Below, piece by piece: positions 16,519-25,262 of a stretch of 64,000 nt of DNA (positions within the stretch are counted from its first letter, which is position 1; each line of letters starts with the position of its first letter). Source of the DNA: Chitinophaga sp. HK235 (GTDB lineage Bacteria; Bacteroidota; Bacteroidia; Chitinophagales; Chitinophagaceae). A program made the translations under genes and the position numbers. The DNA is taken from positions 1 through 64,000 of the forward strand of contig NZ_CP073766.1 in the NCBI RefSeq assembly GCF_018255755.1, given 5' to 3'. The notes beneath the pieces are model-generated. The model worked only from the letters and a program-made list of their open reading frames with translations. It searched no databases and was not told where the DNA came from.

Positions 16519-16779
16519 ATGAAAAAAATAAGAGTTGTCTTAGCATCAATTGGTGCAGTTATTGGAATTGGTGGAGCTTATGCTTCCTCTCATTATTCTG
16601 TTAAATCACCTCATGGTCTTACAGTTTTTAATTGGTATACAGCTAATGGAACATTTGTATTGGTTGGAAATACAGTGACTGCCAGAACATTGGCTTGTCC
16701 AATAACTGGAGTTAGAACCTGTTTGATAGGTACTGTTGGCGGTGTCACTTATGTTACTGCTAAATTGCGTAAATTATAA
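16519..16779 (+). CDS. Small secreted peptide 2, paralogue of peptide 1
   Basis: 86 residues, the same length as peptide 1. Shared features in the same order: M-K-K start, signal peptide ending G-I-G-G-A-Y-A-S, F-N-W-Y-T (about 37-41), F-V-L, T54-A-R-T57-L-A-C60, second cysteine C68 (again C-x7-C), and G-T-V-G-G-V. The mature N-terminus and the residues between the cysteines differ, as expected for a duplicated, diversifying peptide. It lies behind the hairpin at 16401 and ends 15 bp before the end of the convergent TlpA-like gene. Confidence 0.7.
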   Translation: MKKIRVVLASIGAVIGIGGAYASSHYSVKSPHGLTVFNWYTANGTFVLVGNTVTARTLACPITGVRTCLIGTVGGVTYVTAKLRKL

Positions 16780-16794
16780 TATTATTAAAAAACA

Positions 16795-18054
16795 CTAATT
16801 CATATTCTGGATATATATCCTTTCTCTCTTTCTTTTCTGCAGTGTGATATCAAGTCCATACTTGTTAAGTTCTTTTTTTAGGTTGTTAATGTCCGATTTG
16901 AGGGGAAGTATTATATCAACCTTTCCATCATAATTTGTTTCGTTAAGTACTTCGTATGGTAAATCGTTATACAAGCGGTTGTCAATTACTGCTTTAATAC
17001 TTACATTTTTAACAATAACCTGATTGTCTGTTTGGTCGAACTTGGATTTGTTATCTGTTATTTGTGATATAAATTTGTTGCTATCTTTTATTCGCGATAA
17101 TACGTAACAGGGCACATCCAGCTCTTTTAGCTCACTCTTGAATGAAAAATAGTTGTCAAGATATATTTGCATCATTTTTTTTGCTTTAGCAACCGACGTG
17201 TCTTTTAATACCAGCTCATAGCAGTAAGGAGTCGTAAAAAATTTATCGTTTTTACTTAATTTTTTCTTTTCTGTTAGATCCATATCTACGTCTGCATCAT
17301 AGGCAATATTGTATAATACCTCACCTACACAGTTTTGGCAAAGAATTCTAACGCCATCAAATTTTTTATTATATTCTACTGCCCATTTTAGTGTTATTAA
17401 TTTTGGATCGAGCTGGCCGAAATAGGAATAACATAACTGATTTTTTCCTTTGTTATATTGATGGTCTGTGAGGAATAATTCTTGTCCCCCCATGCCAAGG
17501 TTATTCATGAACTCTATCTTTTCCGGAAGATTAAGAGGTTTTCCTTGCATAAATGATGTAATGTTATCTTGCGTAACTTCCTCTTTTGTGGTAATTGCCT
17601 TTACAATTCTGTTGTTGCCTATCCAAACTTCATGAGGCTCTTTTCTGTGTGGAAACATTTTCATCAATCCACTATCAAATGGTAAATTGGTTGCAATGGG
17701 TATTTCCGGATTGCTAAGGTTAGGATGTTTCTTAAAAAACGCTATAACTTTTTCTTCTTTTTCGGTCGTTGCCATAATAATGTTAAACTTTCCATTGTTG
17801 GCCTTGTGCAATGAATCCAAATGGGTCATTAAGTCCCAACACGCAGGACATCTGATAAACCAGAAGTCGATTAAAATTGGCTTGTCATTAAACTCGGATA
17901 GAAGTGCTTTCTTGTTCTTATAATTGAGAATATTTGAAAGCTCAATATCAGGACATTGTTGGCCTATTTCAACTTTCTGTTGTGCTGATAAAGTGAATGC
18001 GACAAAGAAAAGAGACAGAATGAGTATTGCATTAACATAAAATCGTTTCATCAC
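16795..18054 (-). CDS. TlpA-like thioredoxin-fold protein with long C-terminal extension
   Basis: 419 residues with a signal peptide ending near T-L-S-A-Q. Residues about 28-165 form a thioredoxin domain with the active site W-F-I-R-C69-P-A-C72-W, the TlpA/ResA type (periplasmic disulfide exchange). The remaining 250 residues contain further cysteines (C-Q-N-C and others) and have no domain I recognise. It is the last gene of the SusC-SusD-TlpA operon, a common arrangement in Chitinophaga-like genomes. Its 3' end is convergent with the peptide 2 gene, and both loci deal in cysteines, which may be chance. Confidence 0.8.
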   Translation of the reverse strand: MMKRFYVNAILILSLFFVAFTLSAQQKVEIGQQCPDIELSNILNYKNKKALLSEFNDKPILIDFWFIRCPACWDLMTHLDSLHKANNGKFNIIMATTEKEEKVIAFFKKHPNLSNPEIPIATNLPFDSGLMKMFPHRKEPHEVWIGNNRIVKAITTKEEVTQDNITSFMQGKPLNLPEKIEFMNNLGMGGQELFLTDHQYNKGKNQLCYSYFGQLDPKLITLKWAVEYNKKFDGVRILCQNCVGEVLYNIAYDADVDMDLTEKKKLSKNDKFFTTPYCYELVLKDTSVAKAKKMMQIYLDNYFSFKSELKELDVPCYVLSRIKDSNKFISQITDNKSKFDQTDNQVIVKNVSIKAVIDNRLYNDLPYEVLNETNYDGKVDIILPLKSDINNLKKELNKYGLDITLQKRKRERIYIQNMN

Positions 18055-18104
18055 CTATTGTTTTTTGAATTAGAAAATTAATATTGTCGGGATGGATCCG
18101 ATGA

Positions 18105-19541
18105 TCAATTGTAACCGTTGTTTTGAGTTAGATTTTTATTTAGAAGTATTTCGGAATTGGGAATAGGAAATAAAGTGTCGCTGTCTCTCCATGATGGTTT
18201 TATTGGTTTTAAGACCAAACTGGCGAGCTTAAATCTTTTTAAATCAAACCATCTTTGACCCCATTCGGCAAATAATTCAATCCGGCGTTCCTGTTGCAGA
18301 TATTTCATTGCATCATCAAAAGACAGATTTTGAGCTCTGTCAGAAAGAATGTTAGAGCTATTGCCTCTTGCCCTTTTTCTTAATGTATTAATATCTTCTA
18401 TTCCGGCATTTGTTTTTCCGAGTCTGATCCTCGATTCAGCCCGAATCAGATATTGTTCTGCAAGTCGTAAGATATTATAATATTCCGTTACAACAGTGTT
18501 GGGCTTTGCAGGTATTTTGTATTTAAAGGGGAAGTTGTAAGGCCGCCCGGCTATTACTTTTGTTGATATCCAAGATGTTTTCCTGGGGTCTCCCGGTTCG
18601 AATGCACTTAATAGTTGATCAGAAATAAGATATGTTGGTACTGCAACGGGTGAATTGGAGACAAACAAATTTCCTTCCTGGGTATTTATAATTGTACCTG
18701 TAGGCATAATTTGCCAGATCGCTTCATTGCTATTCATAAGAAAAACCTTGCTGAGGTCTGTAACCAGACTATATTTTTGTGATTCGATCACCGCAGTAGC
18801 TTCTTCTTCTGCTAGCGCCCAGTTCCCGGTATACAGGTATACTCTTGCCAGCAAGGCCCTTGCTGCGTATTTATTGGGTCTGACAACTCCACTGGTAGGA
18901 TTTGTTTCTGTGAGAAGTTTTTTTGACTTGTTTAAATCATTCACAATGTTTTGGTATATTTCACTTACATCAGTCCTGGGAAGGGTAGCCGAACGGGTAT
19001 AATCCGAAAAGTTGATGTAGGGAACATTTCCATATAACTGGATAAGATAAAAGTATAGGAAACTCCGCAATAATAGGCATTCTCCAAGAAGTTGGTTTTT
19101 AACTCCGGATGATATGCCTGTGCTGGCGCTAATTCCCTCAATACAAGCATTGGCCTGGTAGATATATTGGTACGGTCTGGACCAAAGGTCTAGCGAAATA
19201 ATTCCATTGGTGGAAGAAATGGTATTGGATTGAAACTCTTTAGGGTTTTTAATGTCAAGTGTATATAATAGTTCGTCGGAAGCAAGGCCTGTATAGGCAG
19301 TTATACTTCCTGAAGCAATATTGGTTATTGCCATAACTTGAGAATAAAGTCCAACAACCGCCGATGTGGCATTAGGGTCATCTTTGAATGTGGCATCCGA
19401 TGTGACTTTATTGGGAGGTAAGCCTACTTCTACAAATTTGTTACAAGAGGGGGATATCGTTGATGCAAGAATCAATAAAATGATAGTGGAATATTTGTGA
19501 TAATAGCTCATAAATATTCTTGGTATTTTATTTGTGATCAT
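18105..19541 (-). CDS. RagB/SusD family nutrient-binding lipoprotein
   Basis: 478 residues. A lipobox-like T-I-S-P-S-C (about 29-34) marks a surface lipoprotein. Helical TPR-like segments, the motif R-A-L-L-A-R-V-Y-L-Y-T-G-N-W and the C-terminal block beginning L-Q-Q-E-R-R-I-E-L-F-A-E-G-type (here E-W-G-Q-R-W-F-D-L) are classic SusD features. An inner ATG at 19511 gives a more usual signal length and is a possible true start. SusD proteins cap the TonB-dependent SusC transporter encoded directly upstream and bind the ligand at the cell surface. The ligand here is unknown; no glycoside hydrolase lies in the operon. Confidence 0.9.
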   Translation of the reverse strand: MITNKIPRIFMSYYHKYSTIILLILASTISPSCNKFVEVGLPPNKVTSDATFKDDPNATSAVVGLYSQVMAITNIASGSITAYTGLASDELLYTLDIKNPKEFQSNTISSTNGIISLDLWSRPYQYIYQANACIEGISASTGISSGVKNQLLGECLLLRSFLYFYLIQLYGNVPYINFSDYTRSATLPRTDVSEIYQNIVNDLNKSKKLLTETNPTSGVVRPNKYAARALLARVYLYTGNWALAEEEATAVIESQKYSLVTDLSKVFLMNSNEAIWQIMPTGTIINTQEGNLFVSNSPVAVPTYLISDQLLSAFEPGDPRKTSWISTKVIAGRPYNFPFKYKIPAKPNTVVTEYYNILRLAEQYLIRAESRIRLGKTNAGIEDINTLRKRARGNSSNILSDRAQNLSFDDAMKYLQQERRIELFAEWGQRWFDLKRFKLASLVLKPIKPSWRDSDTLFPIPNSEILLNKNLTQNNGYN

Positions 19542-19573
19542 GATGTGAAGCTTTGTTATTTATGGAATATAGC

Positions 19574-22500
19574 TTATAACGTTAATTGCAGCCCAAGTGC
19601 AATTGTTTTTAATGGCGGAACTGCATATAAACTTTGAGTCTCCGGATCACCTATATAGTCTGTTATCGTCACGAGGTTCTGACCTTGAAGAAACAATTTG
19701 CAACTCTTTATTTGCCACCGTTTTAAATAATTGTCTGGAAGGGAGTAGGAAATAGAGATGTTTTTCATTCTAATAAAGGAAGCGTCACTATAGGCGCCAC
19801 TTGATGATGAAATTAAGGAGGCTTGTCTGTATGCATCACTGGAAGTGGTTGCAGAGAACTTTTGGTATTGAGCATTATCTCCTTCATGCTGCCATCTGTT
19901 CATTATAACAGAAGGTTGGTTATACATCATACCCGGCAAATAGGATGATGAGATGTCACCGAAAAAGTTTCGGCCCAGTTGTTTTCTGAAGGTGAAAATT
20001 GTACTTATTTGCAAGCCTTTATAGCTTAGCTCCGTGCCTACACTACCAAAATAGTCAGGGTTTGTTTTGCCTATATATTGAAGGTCTTTCGTGTCAATCA
20101 TGCCATCGCTATTAATATCATGGAAGGTATAAAGTCCGGTTTTGGGATCTACTCCATATGATTTGTATAGCTTTAGGATATTGATGGATCTACCGATCTC
20201 ATATTGATTAGCGTAAGAGGAGCTACTAAGATTGGGAAATCTGACTAATGTATTAGAGGGAATAGTGATGTTGCCCAAAATAATCCATTTAAAATCTCGA
20301 TTGTTAATGATTTTCCCATTCAGATCCAGTTCGATTCCCTGGTTAGTAATCAATGCCGGAAGGTTCTGAACGATAGATGTGAATCCTGTTTGGGAAGGTA
20401 AAGGATAATTTACGAGCTGATTGTTGCTGTAGCTTTTATAGAAGGAAGCAGATACTAGGAATCTGTCTTTTAAGAAGCCCAAATCGAGCGCAACCTCTAG
20501 TTTTTTATTTCCTTCCCAATAAAAATCCGGATTGAATAAATTGTCAGGTTTTAACGCTATGCCTCCCTGATACGGGTTGAGTGTAGACGTTGTCCAGGTT
20601 GGTAAATATTTGTAATCTCCGACCTGGTCATTGCCGGTAATACCATAACTACCACGTAATTTTCCAAAGCTAAGAAAAGGTAGGTTTTGACTGATTAGTC
20701 TTTCATTACTGAATATCCAAGCAATACCTGCGGATCCAAAATTGGAAAATCTTTTATTAGGGCCAAACCGTGAAGAACCATCTCTTCTGCAGCTTAGATT
20801 CAAAATATATTTGTTGGCATAAGAATAGTTTAGTCTTGTAAAAGCAGCTTCATAACGATATTTTACATCATCCGATACTTTGCTGACAATATTGGGTGCT
20901 GCAGCTATAGAATTGATAAGGTTATCCGATGTATAACCATTTCCCATTAAATATAGCCTATCTCTTCTATTGTCTTGCCAGGTACCACCCGCGAGAATGT
21001 TCAGTTTCCCTTTCAGTACTGAGATAGTGTATTCTAACTGAGGTTCAATGATCCAGCTTTTTATATTACCGCTCCCAAATGCGGAGGTACCTGTTTGATT
21101 AAGGCTGGGATTGAGGGATGATATAGGTACTATTTGTGTTTCTCTTGTGTTTAATATGTTAAACCCTGTATTTACTCTTGCTGTTAACCCAGGTAATATC
21201 TTATAACTAAGCGTAAGACTGGTAAGATAATTATTTGTGATGGCGTTATATTTTTTCAGTAAATCTGCTAGTGGATTCTGAAAATAGGCTCCATTTTCCT
21301 GCCAGTTTAGCTGTCCGGCCGCATTATATAGATTTGGCATGTTAGGTGGTGTGAATAAGTAAAAACCGTTGGCTACCGGAAGATTATTATTATCAAAATT
21401 GGCAATAGATGAAAGAGACAGATTGAATTTTTGATTATTGGAAGTGTGGTTTAAATTGAAATTCAGAGAGGGTTTGCTATCTGATCCATCCGCTGGTAGG
21501 ACGGTAGTTTCTCTATGAAAAGATCCGCTAACCAAGAATTGGGTGTATTGATTTCCTCCTGAAAGGGATAATGTAGCATTCAATATCTTCGCAGTTCCGC
21601 CCAGTAGTATCTTTTTAATATCGGTATACCTGGTTGTATCCCATACCATCAAGTCCGGTGCATACCCTGCCGTTCCGGGATCGTTATTGGGAGTAATCCC
21701 GTCATTTTTGAATGCCTCTTTTCTCATGGCAACATATTCCTTGGTATTGAGCATGTCAACTCCTCTGCTTATCCTGCTAAATCCGGTATTGATCACAGCT
21801 TGTAAGGTAGCTTTACCACTTTTCCCCTTTTTTGTAGTAATGAGCACCACACCATTAGCACCCCTGCTTCCATAAATGGAGGTAGCATCTGCATCTTTTA
21901 ATACTTCTATACTCTCAATGTCAGCGGGGTTTATCATACTGAATGGGCTCAGGCCAGCTCCACTCGATGAAGTCAGAAGGGAATTGACGTTGTTGATATT
22001 ATCATTATTAGGGGCAAAAGGGATTCCGTCAATAATATAAAGTGGTTCTGTACCATTTACCAGTGAATTCTGCCCCCTGATTTGTACTTTTACGGAAGCA
22101 CCCGGAGCTCCACTGCTTTGAGTGACCAGCATGCCCGGAACCCTTCCGTCCAATGCTGCAAGCGGATTGGAAACCGGCTGCCGGCTGATTTCTTCTGCGG
22201 TTACCTTACTGATGGACCCTGTGTTCATGCGCCGTGAAGTAACCCCATAGGCCATCACAACAGCCTCGTCCAGCTTATTGCTGGCTACATCCATCATAAT
22301 ACGCAGCGGACGGTTTCCATTGGCATTGATCTGTTGTGGAACATAACCGGTATAAGTGATCAGGAGGATAGCACCATTTGGCACATTGTTCAGTGTAAAT
22401 ACCCCCTTTTCATTGCTGATCGTACCTTTTCGTGTAGCCTTGATGTATATAAAAGCACCTGGTAATGGCATTCCATTTTGATCTTTTACTTCTCCGGAAA

Positions 22501-22897
22501 CTACATTACCTACGGCAGAGTCAGGAGGGAGTGCGCTCATAGGCACATCTGTTTTCTCTGGCTTCAATACTACTGTCTTTGTCCTGAATTCCCAGGTGAT
22601 TCCCTGGGGAGAAAGAAGATTTTTTAACACTTCGTTCAATGAAGTTTGTTTTACGTATATGCTTACCCGATAGGAATCCCTTACCTGGTTCGTGTTATAC
22701 ATAAATACCAGTCCGGTTTGCTTTTCGATGTTCTTAAACACGGTGCTAAGGGGGGCGTCCTTAAAGGCAAGTGTTACTTTCATTTCTCCCTGGGGGCTAG
22801 CTATTACAGGAGTGGAGGTATACAGCATCCCAGTAAAAATTACCAGCTTCATTAATTTGCGGAGCCAGTTCCCGCGCATTAGGTGAGTAATGTTCAT
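19574..22897 (-). CDS. SusC/RagA TonB-dependent outer membrane transporter with STN domain
   Basis: About 1107 residues from the preferred ATG at 22897 (M-N-I-T-H-L-M-R-G-N-W, usual for the family); the frame stays open to an ATG at 22969. Order: signal sequence, STN domain (about 40-110; signal transfer to FecR), a carboxypeptidase-regulatory domain (G-E-V-K-D-Q-N-G-M-P-L-P-G-A), TonB plug with Y-I-I-D-G-I-P-F and S-I-Y-G-S-R-G-A-N-G-V, then barrel. It faces the FecI/FecR genes, and the STN domain fits regulation by them. Base composition changes within the gene: the first third is GC-rich, the barrel part AT-rich. Confidence 0.95.
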   Translation of the reverse strand: MNITHLMRGNWLRKLMKLVIFTGMLYTSTPVIASPQGEMKVTLAFKDAPLSTVFKNIEKQTGLVFMYNTNQVRDSYRVSIYVKQTSLNEVLKNLLSPQGITWEFRTKTVVLKPEKTDVPMSALPPDSAVGNVVSGEVKDQNGMPLPGAFIYIKATRKGTISNEKGVFTLNNVPNGAILLITYTGYVPQQINANGNRPLRIMMDVASNKLDEAVVMAYGVTSRRMNTGSISKVTAEEISRQPVSNPLAALDGRVPGMLVTQSSGAPGASVKVQIRGQNSLVNGTEPLYIIDGIPFAPNNDNINNVNSLLTSSSGAGLSPFSMINPADIESIEVLKDADATSIYGSRGANGVVLITTKKGKSGKATLQAVINTGFSRISRGVDMLNTKEYVAMRKEAFKNDGITPNNDPGTAGYAPDLMVWDTTRYTDIKKILLGGTAKILNATLSLSGGNQYTQFLVSGSFHRETTVLPADGSDSKPSLNFNLNHTSNNQKFNLSLSSIANFDNNNLPVANGFYLFTPPNMPNLYNAAGQLNWQENGAYFQNPLADLLKKYNAITNNYLTSLTLSYKILPGLTARVNTGFNILNTRETQIVPISSLNPSLNQTGTSAFGSGNIKSWIIEPQLEYTISVLKGKLNILAGGTWQDNRRDRLYLMGNGYTSDNLINSIAAAPNIVSKVSDDVKYRYEAAFTRLNYSYANKYILNLSCRRDGSSRFGPNKRFSNFGSAGIAWIFSNERLISQNLPFLSFGKLRGSYGITGNDQVGDYKYLPTWTTSTLNPYQGGIALKPDNLFNPDFYWEGNKKLEVALDLGFLKDRFLVSASFYKSYSNNQLVNYPLPSQTGFTSIVQNLPALITNQGIELDLNGKIINNRDFKWIILGNITIPSNTLVRFPNLSSSSYANQYEIGRSINILKLYKSYGVDPKTGLYTFHDINSDGMIDTKDLQYIGKTNPDYFGSVGTELSYKGLQISTIFTFRKQLGRNFFGDISSSYLPGMMYNQPSVIMNRWQHEGDNAQYQKFSATTSSDAYRQASLISSSSGAYSDASFIRMKNISISYSLPDNYLKRWQIKSCKLFLQGQNLVTITDYIGDPETQSLYAVPPLKTIALGLQLTL

Positions 22898-23373
22898 GAC
22901 AATGTGTTGATAGGTTTGGATCAGTTGTTGTTGATGAAAAAATTCAGGTACTTCCTGTAATAAAGACACTGTTTATTTCATCCCGGGCTAACTACGGTAG
23001 CGGTTTTCATGTTAACTTAATGTTACGCGCATAACGGAAATTTAACATGCAAATTCATTTTTGCCTGTTTTCTTTGCATCTCAAATTTCATAACAACCGA
23101 TTAACATTTTTCCTTTCGTCCATTCACTTAAAACCCCTTGCTATACTTTATTTTCATGTAAGAATAACGATATGCTTTAGCTCGTTACACGGTTTACAAC
23201 AAGGAAACTAGTCAAAAACTGCTTTGTACAAGGAGTGTCATTCCCTTAATAACCTTATTGCCATGCTTAAACTATGTCAGTGCTCTATTGTATTCTGGCC
23301 TGTTTATCCCTTTGGTGGACGTTTCTGCTGTATGACCTGTCACTGCTGACATATTGTTACCGAATACACAGCC
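22898..23373. promoter_or_regulatory. Divergent regulatory region between susC and the ECF sigma gene
   Basis: About 475 bp holding the promoters of both transcription units. I could not identify a full TTTG/TAnnTTTG promoter; the susC promoter may instead be recognised by the adjacent ECF sigma factor. No reading frame or RNA gene is visible. Confidence 0.4.
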
Positions 23374-23925
23374 ATGAACAGATATGAGAATGATATGATA
23401 TTATGGCAAAAGCTGAAGGAACACGATCCGGATGCATTTGGCTATATTTATACAACCTACCGCAAATGGCTGACTGTTGTCGCTTATGGTATCATTCAGC
23501 ATGAAACAGAAGCGCAGGATCTGGTGCAGAAGTTTTATATAGACTTCTGGCAGATGGATTGGAGCAAAGCTGCTCCCCTGGACGGTCCTATCAGAAATTT
23601 TCTTTTTATCAGTATCCGTAACCGCAGCCTCAATTATATCCGGTCAATCGAAAGCATGCGTAAGAGAGTCGCCCGTTTACAGTTGCCGCCCGATTATGAA
23701 CCACCTGCCAATATTCTGGAGAATAAAGAATTACAGCAACACCTGTCTGATGCAATGGCACAACTACCGGCTGTCAGGGCAAGGGTGTTCAAACTGGGCT
23801 ACCTGTACCAGTATACCCGCCAGCAAATAGCCGACTATCTGGGCATCAGCGAAGCCACCGTGAAAACACACATGGCACTTGCCCTGAAAGATCTGCGGAA
23901 CCTGCTGAAAAATAAAGTTTATTGA
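23374..23925 (+). CDS. ECF-type RNA polymerase sigma factor (FecI-like)
   Basis: 183 residues with region 2 (D-P-D-A-F-G-Y-I-Y-T-T-Y, then A-Q-D-L-V-Q-K-F-Y-I-D-F-W) and region 4 (Y-T-R-Q-Q-I-A-D-Y-L-G-I-S-E-A-T-V-K-T-H). This is the Bacteroidetes sigma-70 family group that pairs with FecR anti-sigma factors. The FecR gene follows 38 bp downstream, and the divergent susC carries the STN domain that signals to FecR, so this factor most likely switches on the susC-susD-tlpA operon when ligand is present. Confidence 0.92.
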   Translation: MNRYENDMILWQKLKEHDPDAFGYIYTTYRKWLTVVAYGIIQHETEAQDLVQKFYIDFWQMDWSKAAPLDGPIRNFLFISIRNRSLNYIRSIESMRKRVARLQLPPDYEPPANILENKELQQHLSDAMAQLPAVRARVFKLGYLYQYTRQQIADYLGISEATVKTHMALALKDLRNLLKNKVY

Positions 23926-23963
23926 TCATTAGCCCGCCTTGTGAAAAAAAGTGTCTTATTTAA

Positions 23964-25250
23964 GTGATGAGAGCCAATTTAAAGATACAGCAACTCATGA
24001 TGGAGAAAATCGGAGGCATTATCAACGCCGCCGATGAAGCCTATCTCGACCACCTGATCTCAACAGACAGTGTGGTAGCCACCCTATGGCAACAAACGAA
24101 GAAATTATACCCTTCTGAAGATATTGACAACGGCTTCTGTCGGTTCGATCAATTACCCTGGCAGGACATTACCGCACTGTCGGTTAATGGTAATAAGACC
24201 GGCAATGAACGCCCGCTCCAGACCTGGCTGGAAGTGCCTGACCATATTGCTCCGTCAGATGGAACCTTCCCGCTCACCCAGCAGGATATACAAGTTTCAT
24301 CAACATCGGAGGAAATTAACACCACATCATCTCCCAGCCCCCGAGGCCGTATACATCCCATCCCCTGGTCATGGGCCGCTGCTGCAGCCTTGTTAGCCAT
24401 AACCGCGATCTCCTGGTGGTTCTTTCAATCTATACCAGCTACTCACCATCGCTTAAGCCTCCTGGATAAAAACATGGGTGTACAACTGCAAGTAGGCAAC
24501 GGAAAAATAGTGAATCTGTCTACCGACAGTGGCACCATCGCCCTGCAGAAAATTCAATTTAACAACAATAATAAAACGCTTTCGCTGGTAACAAGTACCA
24601 TCGGGGAACCCAAAGGAAACGAAAAGTTAACATTGGCCGTTCCTGCCGGTCTCGATTATAAGGTGCAACTACCTGATGGTACCAACGTATGGCTCAACTC
24701 CACGACTACCATGCGTTTTTCAGTGCCTTTCTTCGGTACCTCCAGAGACGTATTCATCGATGGGGAAGCATTTATCCAGGTGGCGAAAGATGTCGACCAT
24801 GCTTTCTTTGTACATACCGCTCATAGCACCGTTCAGGTACTGGGCACTTCTTTCAACATCAACTCCTATGATAACAATGCCGTAAAAGTATCACTGGTGG
24901 ATGGCGCTGTTAAAATGAAGGAGGGAGAAGATGAGGTAACACTCAAACCCGGACAACAAGCCGTTGCCACCGGCAAAGGAATTCAGGTACGGCCTTTTGA
25001 TGAAATGGAAGAACTTAGCTGGCGCCAGGGCTTCTTTTATTTTTCCAGCGCTACCCTGTCGGAGATATCCCGCGTATTGCCACGATGGTTCGGAATTCCC
25101 GTTATCATGGACAATGACCGTATTGCCAATGAAACATTCACCGGCAACATCGATCGGAATCAACCCATTATCATATTCCTGGATAATCTGAAGTCAACTA
25201 CCACTGTCGATTATTATTTTGATAATACCGGCAGACTGCATTTTAAATAA
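23964..25250 (+). CDS. FecR-family anti-sigma factor
   Basis: 428 residues: cytoplasmic N-terminal part (about 1-135), one membrane segment (about 140-160, rich in A, W and I), periplasmic FecR domain (about 210-315; N-V-W-L-N-S-x-T-T-M and G-E-A-F-I-Q-V) and a C-terminal DUF4974 domain (about 350-428, F-Y-F then L-x-E-I-S-R-V-L-P-R-W-F). It holds the ECF sigma factor until the STN domain of the transporter signals from the outer membrane. It is tail-to-tail with an unrelated gene 12 bp away. Confidence 0.92.
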   Translation: MMRANLKIQQLMMEKIGGIINAADEAYLDHLISTDSVVATLWQQTKKLYPSEDIDNGFCRFDQLPWQDITALSVNGNKTGNERPLQTWLEVPDHIAPSDGTFPLTQQDIQVSSTSEEINTTSSPSPRGRIHPIPWSWAAAAALLAITAISWWFFQSIPATHHRLSLLDKNMGVQLQVGNGKIVNLSTDSGTIALQKIQFNNNNKTLSLVTSTIGEPKGNEKLTLAVPAGLDYKVQLPDGTNVWLNSTTTMRFSVPFFGTSRDVFIDGEAFIQVAKDVDHAFFVHTAHSTVQVLGTSFNINSYDNNAVKVSLVDGAVKMKEGEDEVTLKPGQQAVATGKGIQVRPFDEMEELSWRQGFFYFSSATLSEISRVLPRWFGIPVIMDNDRIANETFTGNIDRNQPIIIFLDNLKSTTTVDYYFDNTGRLHFK

Positions 25251-25262
25251 ACAGTCAGCGCT

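Noticed and set aside
16122..16779. Reading the two peptides as double-glycine bacteriocin leaders
   Set aside because: The G-G is followed by A-Y-A-S at the end of a hydrophobic core, which fits signal peptidase cleavage better than a double-glycine leader, and no peptidase-containing ABC transporter is nearby.
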